Positions 44,210 through 53,345 of a DNA stretch of 64,000 bases are shown here, piece after piece. The notes below the pieces were generated by a model that worked only from the letters and a program-made list of their open reading frames with translations, had not been told where the DNA came from and did not search any database. The stretch spans positions 186,001 to 250,000 of the forward strand of contig JAEINS010000002.1 in the NCBI GenBank assembly GCA_016342755.1, in the 5' to 3' direction. Position 1 is the stretch's first letter; each line of letters begins with the position of its first letter. Position numbers and translations under genes: made by a program. The DNA is from Melioribacteraceae bacterium. Its GTDB lineage: Bacteria; Bacteroidota; Ignavibacteria; Ignavibacteriales; Melioribacteraceae.

Positions 44210-46519
44210 CTAAAATTGGGTTGATAATTTTAACCCGATTGCTAAAGGTTCCTCAACAAATCCAACTTGTCTTGGATATTGTCTCAGATTTCCATTTTCC
44301 CAGTATTGTATTACATATCTAACATTATTGAAACTCAAAATATTCATTGCAAAGAGGGATAATTCCACATCATAATTTTTAAGCGGCAATTTCCAACCGA
44401 GAGAAATATTTGATGTAAAGGAGTTTTCACCATAACCATTATCATGTAAATCGTTATAAATATTTTTCATTTCTTTTGCAGATTCTGGTGCCCCATAATT
44501 ATCATGAACTTCTTTAAACATTCCTAACATTTCTTCCTGCTGGTAATCAAAGGACATTCTACAATCGAAATGAAGACTTAAATTGTACGGCAATTTTTGA
44601 TTGAGATAAAACTTTAGGGAATGAATTGGCAAATTGTTAATTCTATTTTCTCCATAACCGGATAAATATATTTCTTCTGTTTCGCTCGAAAGATCAATAT
44701 CAACGTAAGCGTTAATTTCTTCCTCAGGTTCCCAGCTAAGCTGATTTATATACGAATAATTTCCACCAACTTTAGTTTTTTCTGTTGAGTAAACAAACTC
44801 AGCGTCAATACCTGCAAGTTCAAAAATCCCAATTAAACCAGCGTACCCTGCGGGAAGCCATGCAATCTGATCAATTGTGTGATAGTGTCCCGTGAAAATA
44901 AAATTCAGATTTTTTGTCTCCATTCTGCTATAAATAAGTTCGGCACCTTTTAAAATTTCAGGATCAGGATTGGTATTAGAAATTACATGTTCCGAATATA
45001 AATCGCGAAATGCCGGTAAACGCACCGATTGCTGAAGTATGATTTTCAAAATATTATTATCATCAAATTCAGATATAAATGCCAACCTGGGTGAAAAAGC
45101 CCATTTTGAATATTTATGTTTATCAGCTCTTCCAGAAATAAGAAGTGTGTTGTTATTGGTGATTTTGTAATTAGCCTCAAAAAAACCGGAAATTGTATTG
45201 GAATTTAAGTCATCTACCAAAGTACAATTATCACTGTATTGTTTATAAAATCCCGAGGATTTTTCATACACTGCAAACCCAACAGGATCTTGAAATCCAA
45301 GTAAAAACTCATCATCATCCGTTCCCCACTCAGATCGATAATACTCAAAATTAAATTCGCCGCCAAAAGCCAGACTTAATTTGTTAGACGGATTGTAATT
45401 TATTAGACTCTTAATAAAAATATCGTTTTCAGAAAAGGAATAATTTCGCTGTGTTATATGATCGGCTGGTTGATTTTCACCTTGATAAAAACTTACTTCG
45501 CGATGACTTTGCGAAGAGAAGACGGCATTTGATTTCAATTTTACTGTTTTAGAAAAATCATGATTATTTTCAAACATTACAGTAAAATGTTTTCCAAACA
45601 ATCCGGGAAATTTAATTCCATCGGCAACTTTATCGGCTTGCTGCTGTTTTGAAAAACTATAACTTGTATATCTTGCCCAGAGTCTATTTTCTTTCAAAAA
45701 TGTTACATCAGCATGAAGTTTTATTTCAGGCTTGTCCCAATAGTTTTCGTAAAACTTTGGAGCCGCGGTACCTCTCCCTTTGTTTCCCCAATTACTCGAC
45801 ATATAACCATATCCGAATCCATGAGCTCTATCAATATAATAAAACTTAGAATCTGTTTGACCCTTAGAAATATTATAACTGCCATACAAATAAACTTTTA
45901 TATCATCAGTATTTAATCCGTAGCTAATATTTCCGGTTGTATATCTGTATTCAAAATTAGTTTCAAATCCGGCTTTAATTCCCTCAGATTGTTCAGCTTC
46001 TGTTGTAACTAAATTTATAATACCGCCAATTGCACCGGATCCATAAGTAACTGATCCTGAACCTCTGATAATCTCGATTTTTTCTATATCATTTAAGTCT
46101 TTATTTTGAATTTCTGTTAAAGCCTGACCTAGATAGCTTGAATTTACTTTTACACCATTCACTAAAATTAGATAAGATGAATTTTCATCTCCCGATACAC
46201 CGCGCAAACCTAACCGCGAACCAAGAAAATGATTTACAAAAGTTGCCGATGGAACATACGTTTCTATAAGATCAAAAATATTTCTATAGGGAGTGTTTTT
46301 AATATTCTCTTTTGAAATTACGGTAATAGCTGCAGGTATTTGCGAAAAACTGATTTCAGTTAATGTCCCGGTAGTTACTTTGATATCCATTAGTTCTTCA
46401 ATGGACATTGAAAGAAGCTTTTTATAGCTTAAATCTTCTTTTTCCTGAGCAATTAAATGCGGAGATATAATAATTACTATAAAGGGAAATAACTTAATAA
46501 GTTTTAATAATTTACACAT
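44210..46519 (-). CDS. TonB-dependent outer membrane receptor
   Basis: Outer-membrane active transporter of 769 residues. A signal peptide (to about residue 24, ending LIAQ) precedes a sequence LLSMSIEELMDIKVTT typical of a TonB-receptor subfamily, the plug domain (about 55-170, AAITVISKENIKNTPYRNIF; VNGVKVNSSYLGQALTEI; RGSGSVTYGSGAIGGIINLV) and a C-terminal 22-strand barrel ending in Phe (KLSTQF). It resembles vitamin B12/colicin-type (BtuB/CirA-like) receptors; substrate unknown. No TonB, ExbBD or metal transporter is adjacent, and no cobalamin riboswitch is visible in the short leader. Confidence 0.9.
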   Translation of the reverse strand: MCKLLKLIKLFPFIVIIISPHLIAQEKEDLSYKKLLSMSIEELMDIKVTTGTLTEISFSQIPAAITVISKENIKNTPYRNIFDLIETYVPSATFVNHFLGSRLGLRGVSGDENSSYLILVNGVKVNSSYLGQALTEIQNKDLNDIEKIEIIRGSGSVTYGSGAIGGIINLVTTEAEQSEGIKAGFETNFEYRYTTGNISYGLNTDDIKVYLYGSYNISKGQTDSKFYYIDRAHGFGYGYMSSNWGNKGRGTAAPKFYENYWDKPEIKLHADVTFLKENRLWARYTSYSFSKQQQADKVADGIKFPGLFGKHFTVMFENNHDFSKTVKLKSNAVFSSQSHREVSFYQGENQPADHITQRNYSFSENDIFIKSLINYNPSNKLSLAFGGEFNFEYYRSEWGTDDDEFLLGFQDPVGFAVYEKSSGFYKQYSDNCTLVDDLNSNTISGFFEANYKITNNNTLLISGRADKHKYSKWAFSPRLAFISEFDDNNILKIILQQSVRLPAFRDLYSEHVISNTNPDPEILKGAELIYSRMETKNLNFIFTGHYHTIDQIAWLPAGYAGLIGIFELAGIDAEFVYSTEKTKVGGNYSYINQLSWEPEEEINAYVDIDLSSETEEIYLSGYGENRINNLPIHSLKFYLNQKLPYNLSLHFDCRMSFDYQQEEMLGMFKEVHDNYGAPESAKEMKNIYNDLHDNGYGENSFTSNISLGWKLPLKNYDVELSLFAMNILSFNNVRYVIQYWENGNLRQYPRQVGFVEEPLAIGLKLSTQF

Positions 46520-46664
46520 TGTTTACCTCATAGTTAAAAAACTATGGAAAGACAGTGATTATAATTATTACAATGAAAAGAATATAGGGAAAATTTAAGC
46601 AAGTGAATAGAGAATAAAATATTTGATCAGATAAATTTTAGAATGGACTTAATTTAAACCAACA

Positions 46665-46697
46665 AACCCCTTATAAATCATTGTATTATAAGGGGTT
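46665..46697 (-). terminator. Hairpin after tRNA-Thr
   Basis: A perfect 12-bp inverted repeat AACCCCTTATAA (46665-46676) / TTATAAGGGGTT (46686-46697) with a 9-nt loop lies 7 nt past the tRNA 3' end. On the minus strand it is followed by TTGTTGGTTT, a modest T-rich tail, consistent with a terminator of the tRNA-containing transcript. Confidence 0.7.
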
Positions 46698-46703
46698 GCG
46701 CTG

Positions 46704-46776
46704 AGCCACCTAGCAGAGTCGAACTGCTGGCCTATTCATTACGAATGAATTGCTCTACCAGCTGAGCTAAGGTGGC
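46704..46776 (-). tRNA. tRNA-Thr (anticodon CGT)
   Basis: A complete cloverleaf reads on the minus strand: acceptor stem GCCACCT with AGGTGGC, D arm GCTC...GAGC, anticodon arm ATTCA-TTCGTAA-TGAAT with anticodon CGT (reads ACG, Thr), variable loop AGGCC, T arm AGCAG-TTCGACT-CTGCT. The discriminator is U (46704) and the CCA end is not encoded. It follows the small basic protein gene by 16 nt and is probably cotranscribed. Confidence 0.96.
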
Positions 46777-46792
46777 CTCTTAAAAGATTATA

Positions 46793-46888
46793 CTATTTAC
46801 CTTTTTTCTTATGTCTATTCTTTCTTAATCTTTTTTTGCGCTTGTGTGTAGCCATTTTATGGCGTTTACGTTTTTTTCCGCAAGGCAT
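46793..46888 (-). CDS. AURKAIP1/COX24-domain small basic protein
   Basis: A 31-codon gene. The product starts MPCGKKRKRHKMATHKRKKR and ends LRKNRHKKKGK; more than half the residues are Lys or Arg. This is the bacterial AURKAIP1/COX24-domain mini-protein annotated in many Bacteroidota genomes, related to mitochondrial mS38 and to the actinobacterial ribosomal protein bS22, so a small-subunit ribosomal role is likely (inference). The ATG follows AAAGGAG at proper spacing. It lies 13 nt after the zinc-ribbon/TPR gene and 16 nt before tRNA-Thr. Confidence 0.88.
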   Translation of the reverse strand: MPCGKKRKRHKMATHKRKKRLRKNRHKKKGK

Positions 46889-46901
46889 AACTATGCTCCT
46901 T

Positions 46902-47633
46902 TTAATGTGATTTTAATAAATCTATTGCTTTTTTACCAATTTCAGAATTAGGATCAATTTCTGATGCTTTCTTAAAATATTCTTCGGCTTCCTGATCTTT
47001 ACCCATATTCAAATAAACAATTCCTGCGTTAAAAGTACCAATTTGATGTTTAGGATTTAATTTTAACCCTTTATTAAACACTTCAATTGCATCATTATAT
47101 CTTTTTAATTCAAATAAGCAATATCCTTTATCGATTAGAACATCAACTTCACTTGGAAATTTTTTAAGATATACATTATACTTTTCAATAGCTTTTTCAA
47201 AAAGTCTTGAATCAGAAAGTAAATGACCCTGTTTTAATAATGATTGATAATCATTTGGATCTTTATCAAATTTTTGCTGAAGTTCATTTATTTCGTTCAT
47301 CATTCCAAGATTAACGCCTTTTTGAACTTCAGTTTGACTTTGAACTTTATTTGTATTAGCAGCCACTTTAGGGTAATTAAATACACCCGAAGCTGTTAAT
47401 ATAACAACACCTAAAACAATTAAAGCAACAACAAAATATCCTAAGTGTATATTGCTTAACTTATTAGACTTTGAAGATTTTGATGCTTTTTTTTCTTCAA
47501 CTACTAATTCTTGTTTAGGTTCGATAGTTGTTCCATTTTTATTTATCATAGTTCCGCAAGAACTACAATATTTAAGTTCAGGTGAATTTTCTTCACCACA
47601 AGTTGGACATATTCTCATTCCACTATCTTTCAT
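46902..47633 (-). CDS. Zinc-ribbon, membrane-anchored TPR protein
   Basis: Protein of 243 residues with three parts. Residues 9-26 are a rubredoxin-like zinc ribbon (C9, C12, C23, C26; CPTCGEENSPELKYCSSCG). A membrane helix spans about 68-88 (YFVVALIVLGVVILTASGVF). Residues about 110-240 hold at least three TPR units (for example AIEVFNKGLKLNPKHQIGTF, AEEYFKKASEIDPNSEIGKK). The zinc ribbon faces the cytosol if the positive-inside rule holds, so TPRs would be periplasmic. A scaffolding role is likely, partner unknown. It lies 18 nt downstream of the HU gene. Confidence 0.82.
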   Translation of the reverse strand: MKDSGMRICPTCGEENSPELKYCSSCGTMINKNGTTIEPKQELVVEEKKASKSSKSNKLSNIHLGYFVVALIVLGVVILTASGVFNYPKVAANTNKVQSQTEVQKGVNLGMMNEINELQQKFDKDPNDYQSLLKQGHLLSDSRLFEKAIEKYNVYLKKFPSEVDVLIDKGYCLFELKRYNDAIEVFNKGLKLNPKHQIGTFNAGIVYLNMGKDQEAEEYFKKASEIDPNSEIGKKAIDLLKSH

Positions 47634-47651
47634 AATAATTATCGAAAATCC

Positions 47652-47954
47652 TTAGTCCTCATTATCTGCTTCTTTCATTCCTCTATCAACTGAAGATTTA
47701 AAATCTTTAGAAAATTTAAAAACCGGAACAAAATGTTCATCAACAAACACTTTTTCACCAGTTCTAGGGTTTCTAGCGTACCTGGCGTTTTTCTTTTTTA
47801 CTTTGTAACTACCGAATCCTCTAATTTCAATACCATTCCCGTCACGTAGTGACTGGATTACAGTATTCAAGAATCCTTCAATTATAGCTTCAGTTTCAAG
47901 TTTTGTTAACCCCGTTCCCGAGGCAACTTTTTCAACGATATCAGCTTTGGTCAT
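47652..47954 (-). CDS. HU/IHF family DNA-binding protein
   Basis: Nucleoid-associated protein of 100 residues. It starts MTKADIVEKVASGTGLTKLE and has the HU beta-arm signature GFGSYKVKKKNARYARNPRTG with the intercalating-loop RNPRTG; a short acidic tail (MKEADNED) extends beyond the fold. HU proteins bend DNA as dimers. A longer frame opens with TTG at 47975, but the ATG at 47954 follows AGGA at good spacing and gives the family N-terminus. HU and IHF cannot be separated with certainty. Confidence 0.93.
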   Translation of the reverse strand: MTKADIVEKVASGTGLTKLETEAIIEGFLNTVIQSLRDGNGIEIRGFGSYKVKKKNARYARNPRTGEKVFVDEHFVPVFKFSKDFKSSVDRGMKEADNED

Positions 47955-48080
47955 AATTTTCCTACTTTTGTGCAAAGTGATATAAAAATAGCTTAAAAAG
48001 ATATTAAATTTTAATATAAAATCAAAGGAATAAACAATTTAGAGTAATTGATGCAGACGCCAACTTTGAAAAACTCCGAA

Positions 48081-48092
48081 TTATCCGGATAA
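48081..48092. promoter_or_regulatory. 12-bp perfect palindrome in divergent intergenic region
   Basis: TTATCCGGATAA is a perfect palindrome 127 nt upstream of the HU start and 132 nt upstream of the gene at 48224. Its GC-rich centre stands out from the AT-rich gap between two divergent genes, as expected for a repressor site. No regulator is known for it; it could also be chance. Confidence 0.3.
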
Positions 48093-48223
48093 AAAATGTA
48101 TCATTTTGAATCACATTCTTATTTTGAATCGCTTGTCTTCTTCATACACTCTTTACTGCTCTTTAATTGAATAAATTTATGGCACATCTATTGATTTAAC
48201 TTACTAGTGATATTGGAGACGGA

Positions 48224-48754
48224 ATGTTTATCTCAATTATATTTTCGAGTTTAGTTGTTTTTTCTGTTGTAATAGTTTCTGTTTTTCTGCTCTCTTTTTT
48301 TGGTTCGAAAATTAAAGAACAAAAAGCGAGAAATGAAATTAGTATTGATAGTACAGTAAATAATTTAGTAACTATTAAAAAGCCTTATGAAGACAAGAAA
48401 AAAACAAGATCGAACGTAAGTCCTTATGTTGTTAAAGGTTATGCAAATAAGGTTTCCAGATTGGATAACAAATTTAGTTTCGACAAACATTATGATCATT
48501 CACTTTTTGTTAAAGATAACTTCAAAACCGATTTAAGTGTTAACAGTTTTCCACGCGGAAAAAACATGGAGATTTTGAATAATCAGTTTGAGTTTAACGG
48601 AGCAGAAAAAGATTTAAATTCAGGTAAACTTTTTAGAAATACTGAATCTGCACTGCTTAATAAATTATCGGCACCCAATAGTTGCAAAGAAGTTTTAGAT
48701 TTTTACGGTTCAGAAAAAAAAGAATCAGATTTTTATACATTAAAAACAAGTTAA
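48224..48754 (+). CDS. Small membrane-anchored protein of unknown function
   Basis: Unrecognised protein of 176 residues. An N-terminal membrane helix (about 3-28, ISIIFSSLVVFSVVIVSVFL) is followed by a basic stretch (KIKEQKARN; KKPYEDKKKTRS) and a hydrophilic, probably disordered body to the end (KLSAPNSCKEVLDFYGSEKK). One Cys is present. The ATG has GGAG upstream. The layout is the same as the next plus-strand gene at 48869, and a terminator separates the two. No domain can be named. Confidence 0.7.
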   Translation: MFISIIFSSLVVFSVVIVSVFLLSFFGSKIKEQKARNEISIDSTVNNLVTIKKPYEDKKKTRSNVSPYVVKGYANKVSRLDNKFSFDKHYDHSLFVKDNFKTDLSVNSFPRGKNMEILNNQFEFNGAEKDLNSGKLFRNTESALLNKLSAPNSCKEVLDFYGSEKKESDFYTLKTS

Positions 48755-48785
48755 ATATTTCTGTGGAGCTTGTTTTAAGAGAGGG

Positions 48786-48820
48786 ATACCCGACTTTAAG
48801 TCGGGTATTTTATATTTATT
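48786..48820 (+). terminator. Intrinsic terminator after 48224-48754
   Basis: A perfect inverted repeat ATACCCGAC (48786-48794) / GTCGGGTAT (48800-48808) with a five-base loop is followed by TTTATATTTATTT on the plus strand. It starts 32 nt after the stop codon of the first small membrane protein. Confidence 0.85.
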
Positions 48821-48868
48821 TAGTTCAACATTATTTTGCTATATTTGGCAAAACAAATTGGAAGTTTA

Positions 48869-49369
48869 ATGGAATTAATTGAAGTCATATACTCAGTTGT
48901 AATTTTCTTTTTAATATTATTCACAACTGTATTTTCTTTTTCATATATAAGTTACAGATTAAAACAGAAAGGGAAACAGCCTAAAACTGCACAGGTAAAA
49001 AATGTTAATCCTTTGCCGGTAAGTCCTGCACGTGATAAAACGGTTCACAACGTGCCTGTTATAAAATCATCAAATAGTAATAGAAAAAAAACTACTGAAT
49101 ATCATAAACACCAACATAAATTACAGCAGACAAAAGAGGTTCCTCAAAAATCAAAAACTCCGGAACAGTTACGTAAAAAAAGAGTTCAGAGAATTGTTGA
49201 TTTAACAAATCAAAATAAACCAGCAAATGTAAAAAAAGCTAAAACTGTTGATCTGCCGAAACAGAAAATTACAAAGACTAATACTCTTGAAGATGATCTG
49301 TTGAATAAGTATATGGATGATTATAATGATGGAATGAACTCAATTATAAAGAAAACTAAAATCAGATAA
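48869..49369 (+). CDS. Small membrane-anchored, Lys-rich protein of unknown function
   Basis: Unrecognised protein of 166 residues. A membrane helix at about 4-27 (IEVIYSVVIFFLILFTTVFS) is followed by a strongly basic, Gln/Lys/Pro-rich tail (RLKQKGKQPKTAQ; EYHKHQHKLQQTK; PEQLRKKRVQRIVD) and a short acidic helix (LEDDLLNKYMDDYNDG). The frame also opens at 48836, but the ATG at 48869 places the helix at the N-terminus. It resembles the upstream gene only in layout. The end is 2 nt from the convergent TPR gene. A nucleic-acid or wall binding role is only a guess. Confidence 0.65.
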   Translation: MELIEVIYSVVIFFLILFTTVFSFSYISYRLKQKGKQPKTAQVKNVNPLPVSPARDKTVHNVPVIKSSNSNRKKTTEYHKHQHKLQQTKEVPQKSKTPEQLRKKRVQRIVDLTNQNKPANVKKAKTVDLPKQKITKTNTLEDDLLNKYMDDYNDGMNSIIKKTKIR

Positions 49370-49371
49370 CG

Positions 49372-50985
49372 TTATAAATGTTTCTCTGCTTTAGCAATTA
49401 ATTTTTCAGTTTTTGCTTTAAACTTTGGCTGTTGTTTCTCTGCTTCCTTCCAATCATTTATCGCGTTTTGATATTGCCTCAATGAAAAACAGGCATTCCC
49501 TCTTTGGAAAAATGCTTCCGCAAAATTTGCTTTGTTTTTAATTGCCAGTGTAAAATCATCAACCGCATCCGCATCATTTGTTTCTTTCAGATTAGCTAAA
49601 CCCCGCATATAAAGAACCGATGGATCTAGCGGTTTTAATTTTAACGCCTTACTAAAATCGTTTACAGCACTATGATAATCTTCCGAATTGAACTTAAGCT
49701 TTCCCCTTCCAATGTAAGCGTTTACATACTCGGCATTTGTCAGAGCTTTTGTATAATCCGCTAATGCCGCCTGAGTATCAGCCAGTTTTTCTTTCGCCTT
49801 TGCCCTATAATAGTATCCGTCATGATTTTCTTCGTTTAGCTTAATAACTTCGCATAAATCTTCAATAGCAGAATGGACTTCCTTTTTCTTGAGTTTTAAA
49901 ATCCCTCTTTGTAAAAATGCTTTCTCGTTTTTAGGATCAATATCTATTACCTTTGAAAAACATTGTTCAGCAAACTTAAACTTATTTAACTTATTCAAAA
50001 TGTCGCCCGATAAGAAAAAGGCTTCAACATTTTTTCTATCCAGTTTGATAACTTTTTTAAAATCTTCTAAAGCTCCATCGTAGTCAAATAAACCACTTTT
50101 TAACTTCCCACGCTTTAAATAATTTGAAACTGATCTCGGTCTAATTTTAATAGCTTCATTTATATCTTCCAAAGCACCGTCCGGATCGTCAGATTTCATT
50201 TTAACTTCAAAACGCTTCAGATATACTTCAAAATATTTGGGGTTTAACCTAAGAGCTTTATCAAAACTTTCTATAGCTAATTCCGCATCCCTCTCTTTCC
50301 ATTTAATCAATCCGGAAAAATAGTATGCCTCTGCTGAATTTGTATCAATCTCCAATGCTTTATCAGCATCTTTCTGAGCTGCCTTAAACTTTCCCATTTT
50401 AATCTGAACTAATGCACGCTTACTATAAACTTCAGCAATATTCGGACTAACCTCTGCAGCAGTATTTAAATCGATTAATGCTTTATTATAATCTTCAAGT
50501 TCAATTCTGGATTTAGCTCCAAGTATATAAGCCTCAGCTTTATCAGCTTTTAACTTTACAACTTTTTCGCAAAGTTCAATTGTTTCTTTATGTTTCTTTA
50601 AGACTGATTGAATTTCGGCTAATAAAAAATAGGACTCCGGATTTTCTCCATCATTCTTAATAAAATCTTCAGCATACTTTTGCGCCGCTTCAAAATCCTT
50701 ACTATTAAAACTAATTCTACTCAGGAAGTAATATACATAGGCCGGGATATCAGCTTTAAATTTTAATAATTTCTCGAAATCAGTTCTGGCACTTACGTGA
50801 TCTAATGAATAGAAAAATGATAATCCCCTGCCATATAAAGCTGAAAGTTCATTCTCATCTTCAGATAACAATCCATTATAGACTTCTATAGCTTTAGCGT
50901 AATCTTTACTTTTATAAAGTTCAGCTGCTTCAGCTAATTTTACATCAACGTTATTTTTCGAAAAAATATTTTTTAAAAAACTCAT
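49372..50985 (-). CDS. Tetratricopeptide repeat protein
   Basis: Protein of 537 residues built almost entirely of about 15 tandem TPR units (34-residue period), for example AIEVYNGLLSEDENELSALY, AQKYAEDFIKNDGENPESYF and AVNDFSKALKLKPLDPSVLY. No signal peptide or membrane helix is evident, so it is likely a cytosolic protein-protein interaction scaffold. Conserved small residues at TPR positions (A8, G/A20, P32) recur throughout. The partner is unknown. It runs convergent to the plus-strand gene, with only 2 nt between stops. Confidence 0.88.
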   Translation of the reverse strand: MSFLKNIFSKNNVDVKLAEAAELYKSKDYAKAIEVYNGLLSEDENELSALYGRGLSFFYSLDHVSARTDFEKLLKFKADIPAYVYYFLSRISFNSKDFEAAQKYAEDFIKNDGENPESYFLLAEIQSVLKKHKETIELCEKVVKLKADKAEAYILGAKSRIELEDYNKALIDLNTAAEVSPNIAEVYSKRALVQIKMGKFKAAQKDADKALEIDTNSAEAYYFSGLIKWKERDAELAIESFDKALRLNPKYFEVYLKRFEVKMKSDDPDGALEDINEAIKIRPRSVSNYLKRGKLKSGLFDYDGALEDFKKVIKLDRKNVEAFFLSGDILNKLNKFKFAEQCFSKVIDIDPKNEKAFLQRGILKLKKKEVHSAIEDLCEVIKLNEENHDGYYYRAKAKEKLADTQAALADYTKALTNAEYVNAYIGRGKLKFNSEDYHSAVNDFSKALKLKPLDPSVLYMRGLANLKETNDADAVDDFTLAIKNKANFAEAFFQRGNACFSLRQYQNAINDWKEAEKQQPKFKAKTEKLIAKAEKHL

Positions 50986-51035
50986 ATTACATTAATGAAT
51001 ATTCATAATCGAAGAAATTACGAATTATTATATCT

Positions 51036-53111
51036 TTATTCAAATATTAAATTGCGAATCATCTTTTTACTTGAGTATGGCGCAACTTTACCACCCAGAT
51101 ATTTATTGAACCATTCCAGATGGGAATTATAATACAGCGGCATCGATTTTAAATGACTAGGCCAGTGTCCATCGTTTTTAAAAATAATTAATCGTGAATC
51201 AATTTTCATTCTTTGAAGTACAGTGAAGTATTGAATGCTCTGTGTGTAAGAAATTCTATAATCTTTTTCGCCTGTAATAATCAAAGTAGGAGTTGAGAAA
51301 TTTTCCGAATAACTACTTGGAGAATCTTGAAAGTATAACTTGGAATTTGTAGGGTCACCTTTTAAATCCCACTTTGGAAACCATAATTCTTCTGTCTCAC
51401 GATAAAAAGTTTCCAGGTCATAAATCCCCATCATGGATGCAAGGCACTTAAATTTCTTAGATTTTGCCTGCAGTAAATTCATAAAATATCCGCCGTAAGA
51501 CCATCCCATTGCTCCCATTCTGTTTTCATCAACATACGATAACTTTGAGAGGTAATCAGTTACAGCCATAACATCATCATAAACCTTTCCATCCCAGTCG
51601 CCAGAAATAGCCGCGGTATAATCCTGGCCATAACCGGTTGAGCCATGAGGATTAGGAAACGCGACAACATAGCCGGAACCGGGATAAACCTGCCAGTCAC
51701 CCCTAAATGCATCCATCCACTGGTACTGCGGTCCTCCATGCACATTTATTACAAGAGGATACTTTTTATCAGGATCAAATCCATGAGGCTTTACAATAAA
51801 TAGATGAACCTTCTTTCCATCTGCTCCATCAACCCAGACTTGTTCCGCTGATCTAAAATCGACTTCATCTAATATTTCTTTATTAAAACTAGTTATATAC
51901 TTTTCAGATTCGTTAACTAAATCAACCAGTTTTAGTTCTAAAGGTTTTTCAACTTTAGTATCTCTAATGATCGCAAAATCCTCACTGGCAGAAACAGTAA
52001 AACCAAATACAGTTTTTTTAGGAGTAAGTTCAATAATCTCATTATTATCAATATTTATTTTGTATAAAGGATGATATCCTCTTGAAGGTGCTGTAAAATA
52101 AACTGCTTCGGAATTATGCGACCATTCGTACTCATCAACCCAGTTATCAAATTTACTTGATATTATTTTTGTCTCTCTGGTTTGCACATTATAAATTGCC
52201 AGTGTAATTAGATCGGATTCATAAGCAGGAATACTTTGTCTTTTGAATGCTATATACTTGCCATCCGGAGAATATTTTGGATCGGTATCCGCAGCTAAAT
52301 TTTCTTTAGTTAAATTATTGGTTTCCCCGCTTGCAATATTTACAGTCCAGATGTCAATATTAGTAGAACTGGCCGGGTTCTTAACTCTTTTAGAAGTAAA
52401 AACAATTTCCTTTGAATCTGGAGAAAATGTAAATTCGCCGCTTCCACCAGCACTAAATGCCGGCGAGTGATAGAATCCCGGTGTTATATCTTTGTATTCC
52501 TCTGTTTCAAAATCATAAATAATAATATGTGAATAAAGTCCGTCGTTATATTCAGTCCAGTGACGTACAAATAGAGAATCAGCTATATGTGCCTGGATTG
52601 GCCCGTTATTCATGCTCTTTTTTGTTTTTTTATTTTTTTCAATATCTAAACCGTACTCTGGAAAAACCTTTGTAGTAAAGGCTAATAATTTACCGTCCGA
52701 TGAAATCTGAGGGAAAGAAATTCCAAGTTCAAAATTAGTGATCTGTTTTGATTCTCCGCCATCGATAGGTAAATAATAAATCTGTGAAGCTCCACTCCTA
52801 TAAGAAATAAAATAAATCCCTTTATCATTATTTAGCCACATTGGGTTAAAATCAGCACTCTCGTTATTTGTAAGCTGCACTAATTCACTTCCATCAACAT
52901 TCATTAGGTAAATATCTGTATTCGATTCTCCCTTTTTCATATCACTTTCTGAAACCGTAAAAACAACTTTGCAGCCGTCATTAGACAAAACCGGGGTGCC
53001 AACAGACTTCACTTTATATAAGTCCTCAATAGTAAATGCTCTTTTCTGGGCAATTAAACTTGCACTTAAGATTAGACATGCCAACAGGGTTATAATAATT
53101 TTAAATTTCAT
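51036..53111 (-). CDS. S9 family prolyl oligopeptidase-like peptidase, exported
   Basis: Serine peptidase of 691 residues with a signal peptide ending SLIAQ. The N-terminal half is a beta-propeller of WD40-like/PD40 repeats (SNDGCKVVFTVSES; SSDGKLLAFTTK; SPDGKYIAFKRQ), the C-terminal part the alpha/beta-hydrolase domain (about 440-680) with the nucleophile Ser538 in GWSYGGYF, an Asp in GEKDYRIS and His in NDGHWPSH. This is the acylaminoacyl-peptidase/dipeptidyl-peptidase type of family S9, common in Bacteroidota envelopes, and probably degrades peptides in the periplasm. Confidence 0.93.
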   Translation of the reverse strand: MKFKIIITLLACLILSASLIAQKRAFTIEDLYKVKSVGTPVLSNDGCKVVFTVSESDMKKGESNTDIYLMNVDGSELVQLTNNESADFNPMWLNNDKGIYFISYRSGASQIYYLPIDGGESKQITNFELGISFPQISSDGKLLAFTTKVFPEYGLDIEKNKKTKKSMNNGPIQAHIADSLFVRHWTEYNDGLYSHIIIYDFETEEYKDITPGFYHSPAFSAGGSGEFTFSPDSKEIVFTSKRVKNPASSTNIDIWTVNIASGETNNLTKENLAADTDPKYSPDGKYIAFKRQSIPAYESDLITLAIYNVQTRETKIISSKFDNWVDEYEWSHNSEAVYFTAPSRGYHPLYKINIDNNEIIELTPKKTVFGFTVSASEDFAIIRDTKVEKPLELKLVDLVNESEKYITSFNKEILDEVDFRSAEQVWVDGADGKKVHLFIVKPHGFDPDKKYPLVINVHGGPQYQWMDAFRGDWQVYPGSGYVVAFPNPHGSTGYGQDYTAAISGDWDGKVYDDVMAVTDYLSKLSYVDENRMGAMGWSYGGYFMNLLQAKSKKFKCLASMMGIYDLETFYRETEELWFPKWDLKGDPTNSKLYFQDSPSSYSENFSTPTLIITGEKDYRISYTQSIQYFTVLQRMKIDSRLIIFKNDGHWPSHLKSMPLYYNSHLEWFNKYLGGKVAPYSSKKMIRNLIFE

Positions 53112-53345
53112 ATTTTCCTCAAAGTTTTAATTTTTCTAACCGAAAATATTATAAATCTTTCTTCAATCAAAAATAAATAATTAAATTATTTTTACATTCA
53201 CCTTAAACCAATTAGTTTTATTTACGATAATAATCATGTAAATTGATTTAAAAAGTTTATATTTTACTTGAAGGAATAACCAGAAAATATTATTATCAGT
53301 CTATAATTTAGTAATCTATTTATCATTAAAGGTTTTGGTATTATA

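Noticed and set aside
46520-46660. Riboswitch in the leader of the TonB receptor gene
   Set aside because: The leader is about 140 nt to the tRNA terminator and shows no cobalamin-type conserved boxes or extended stems.
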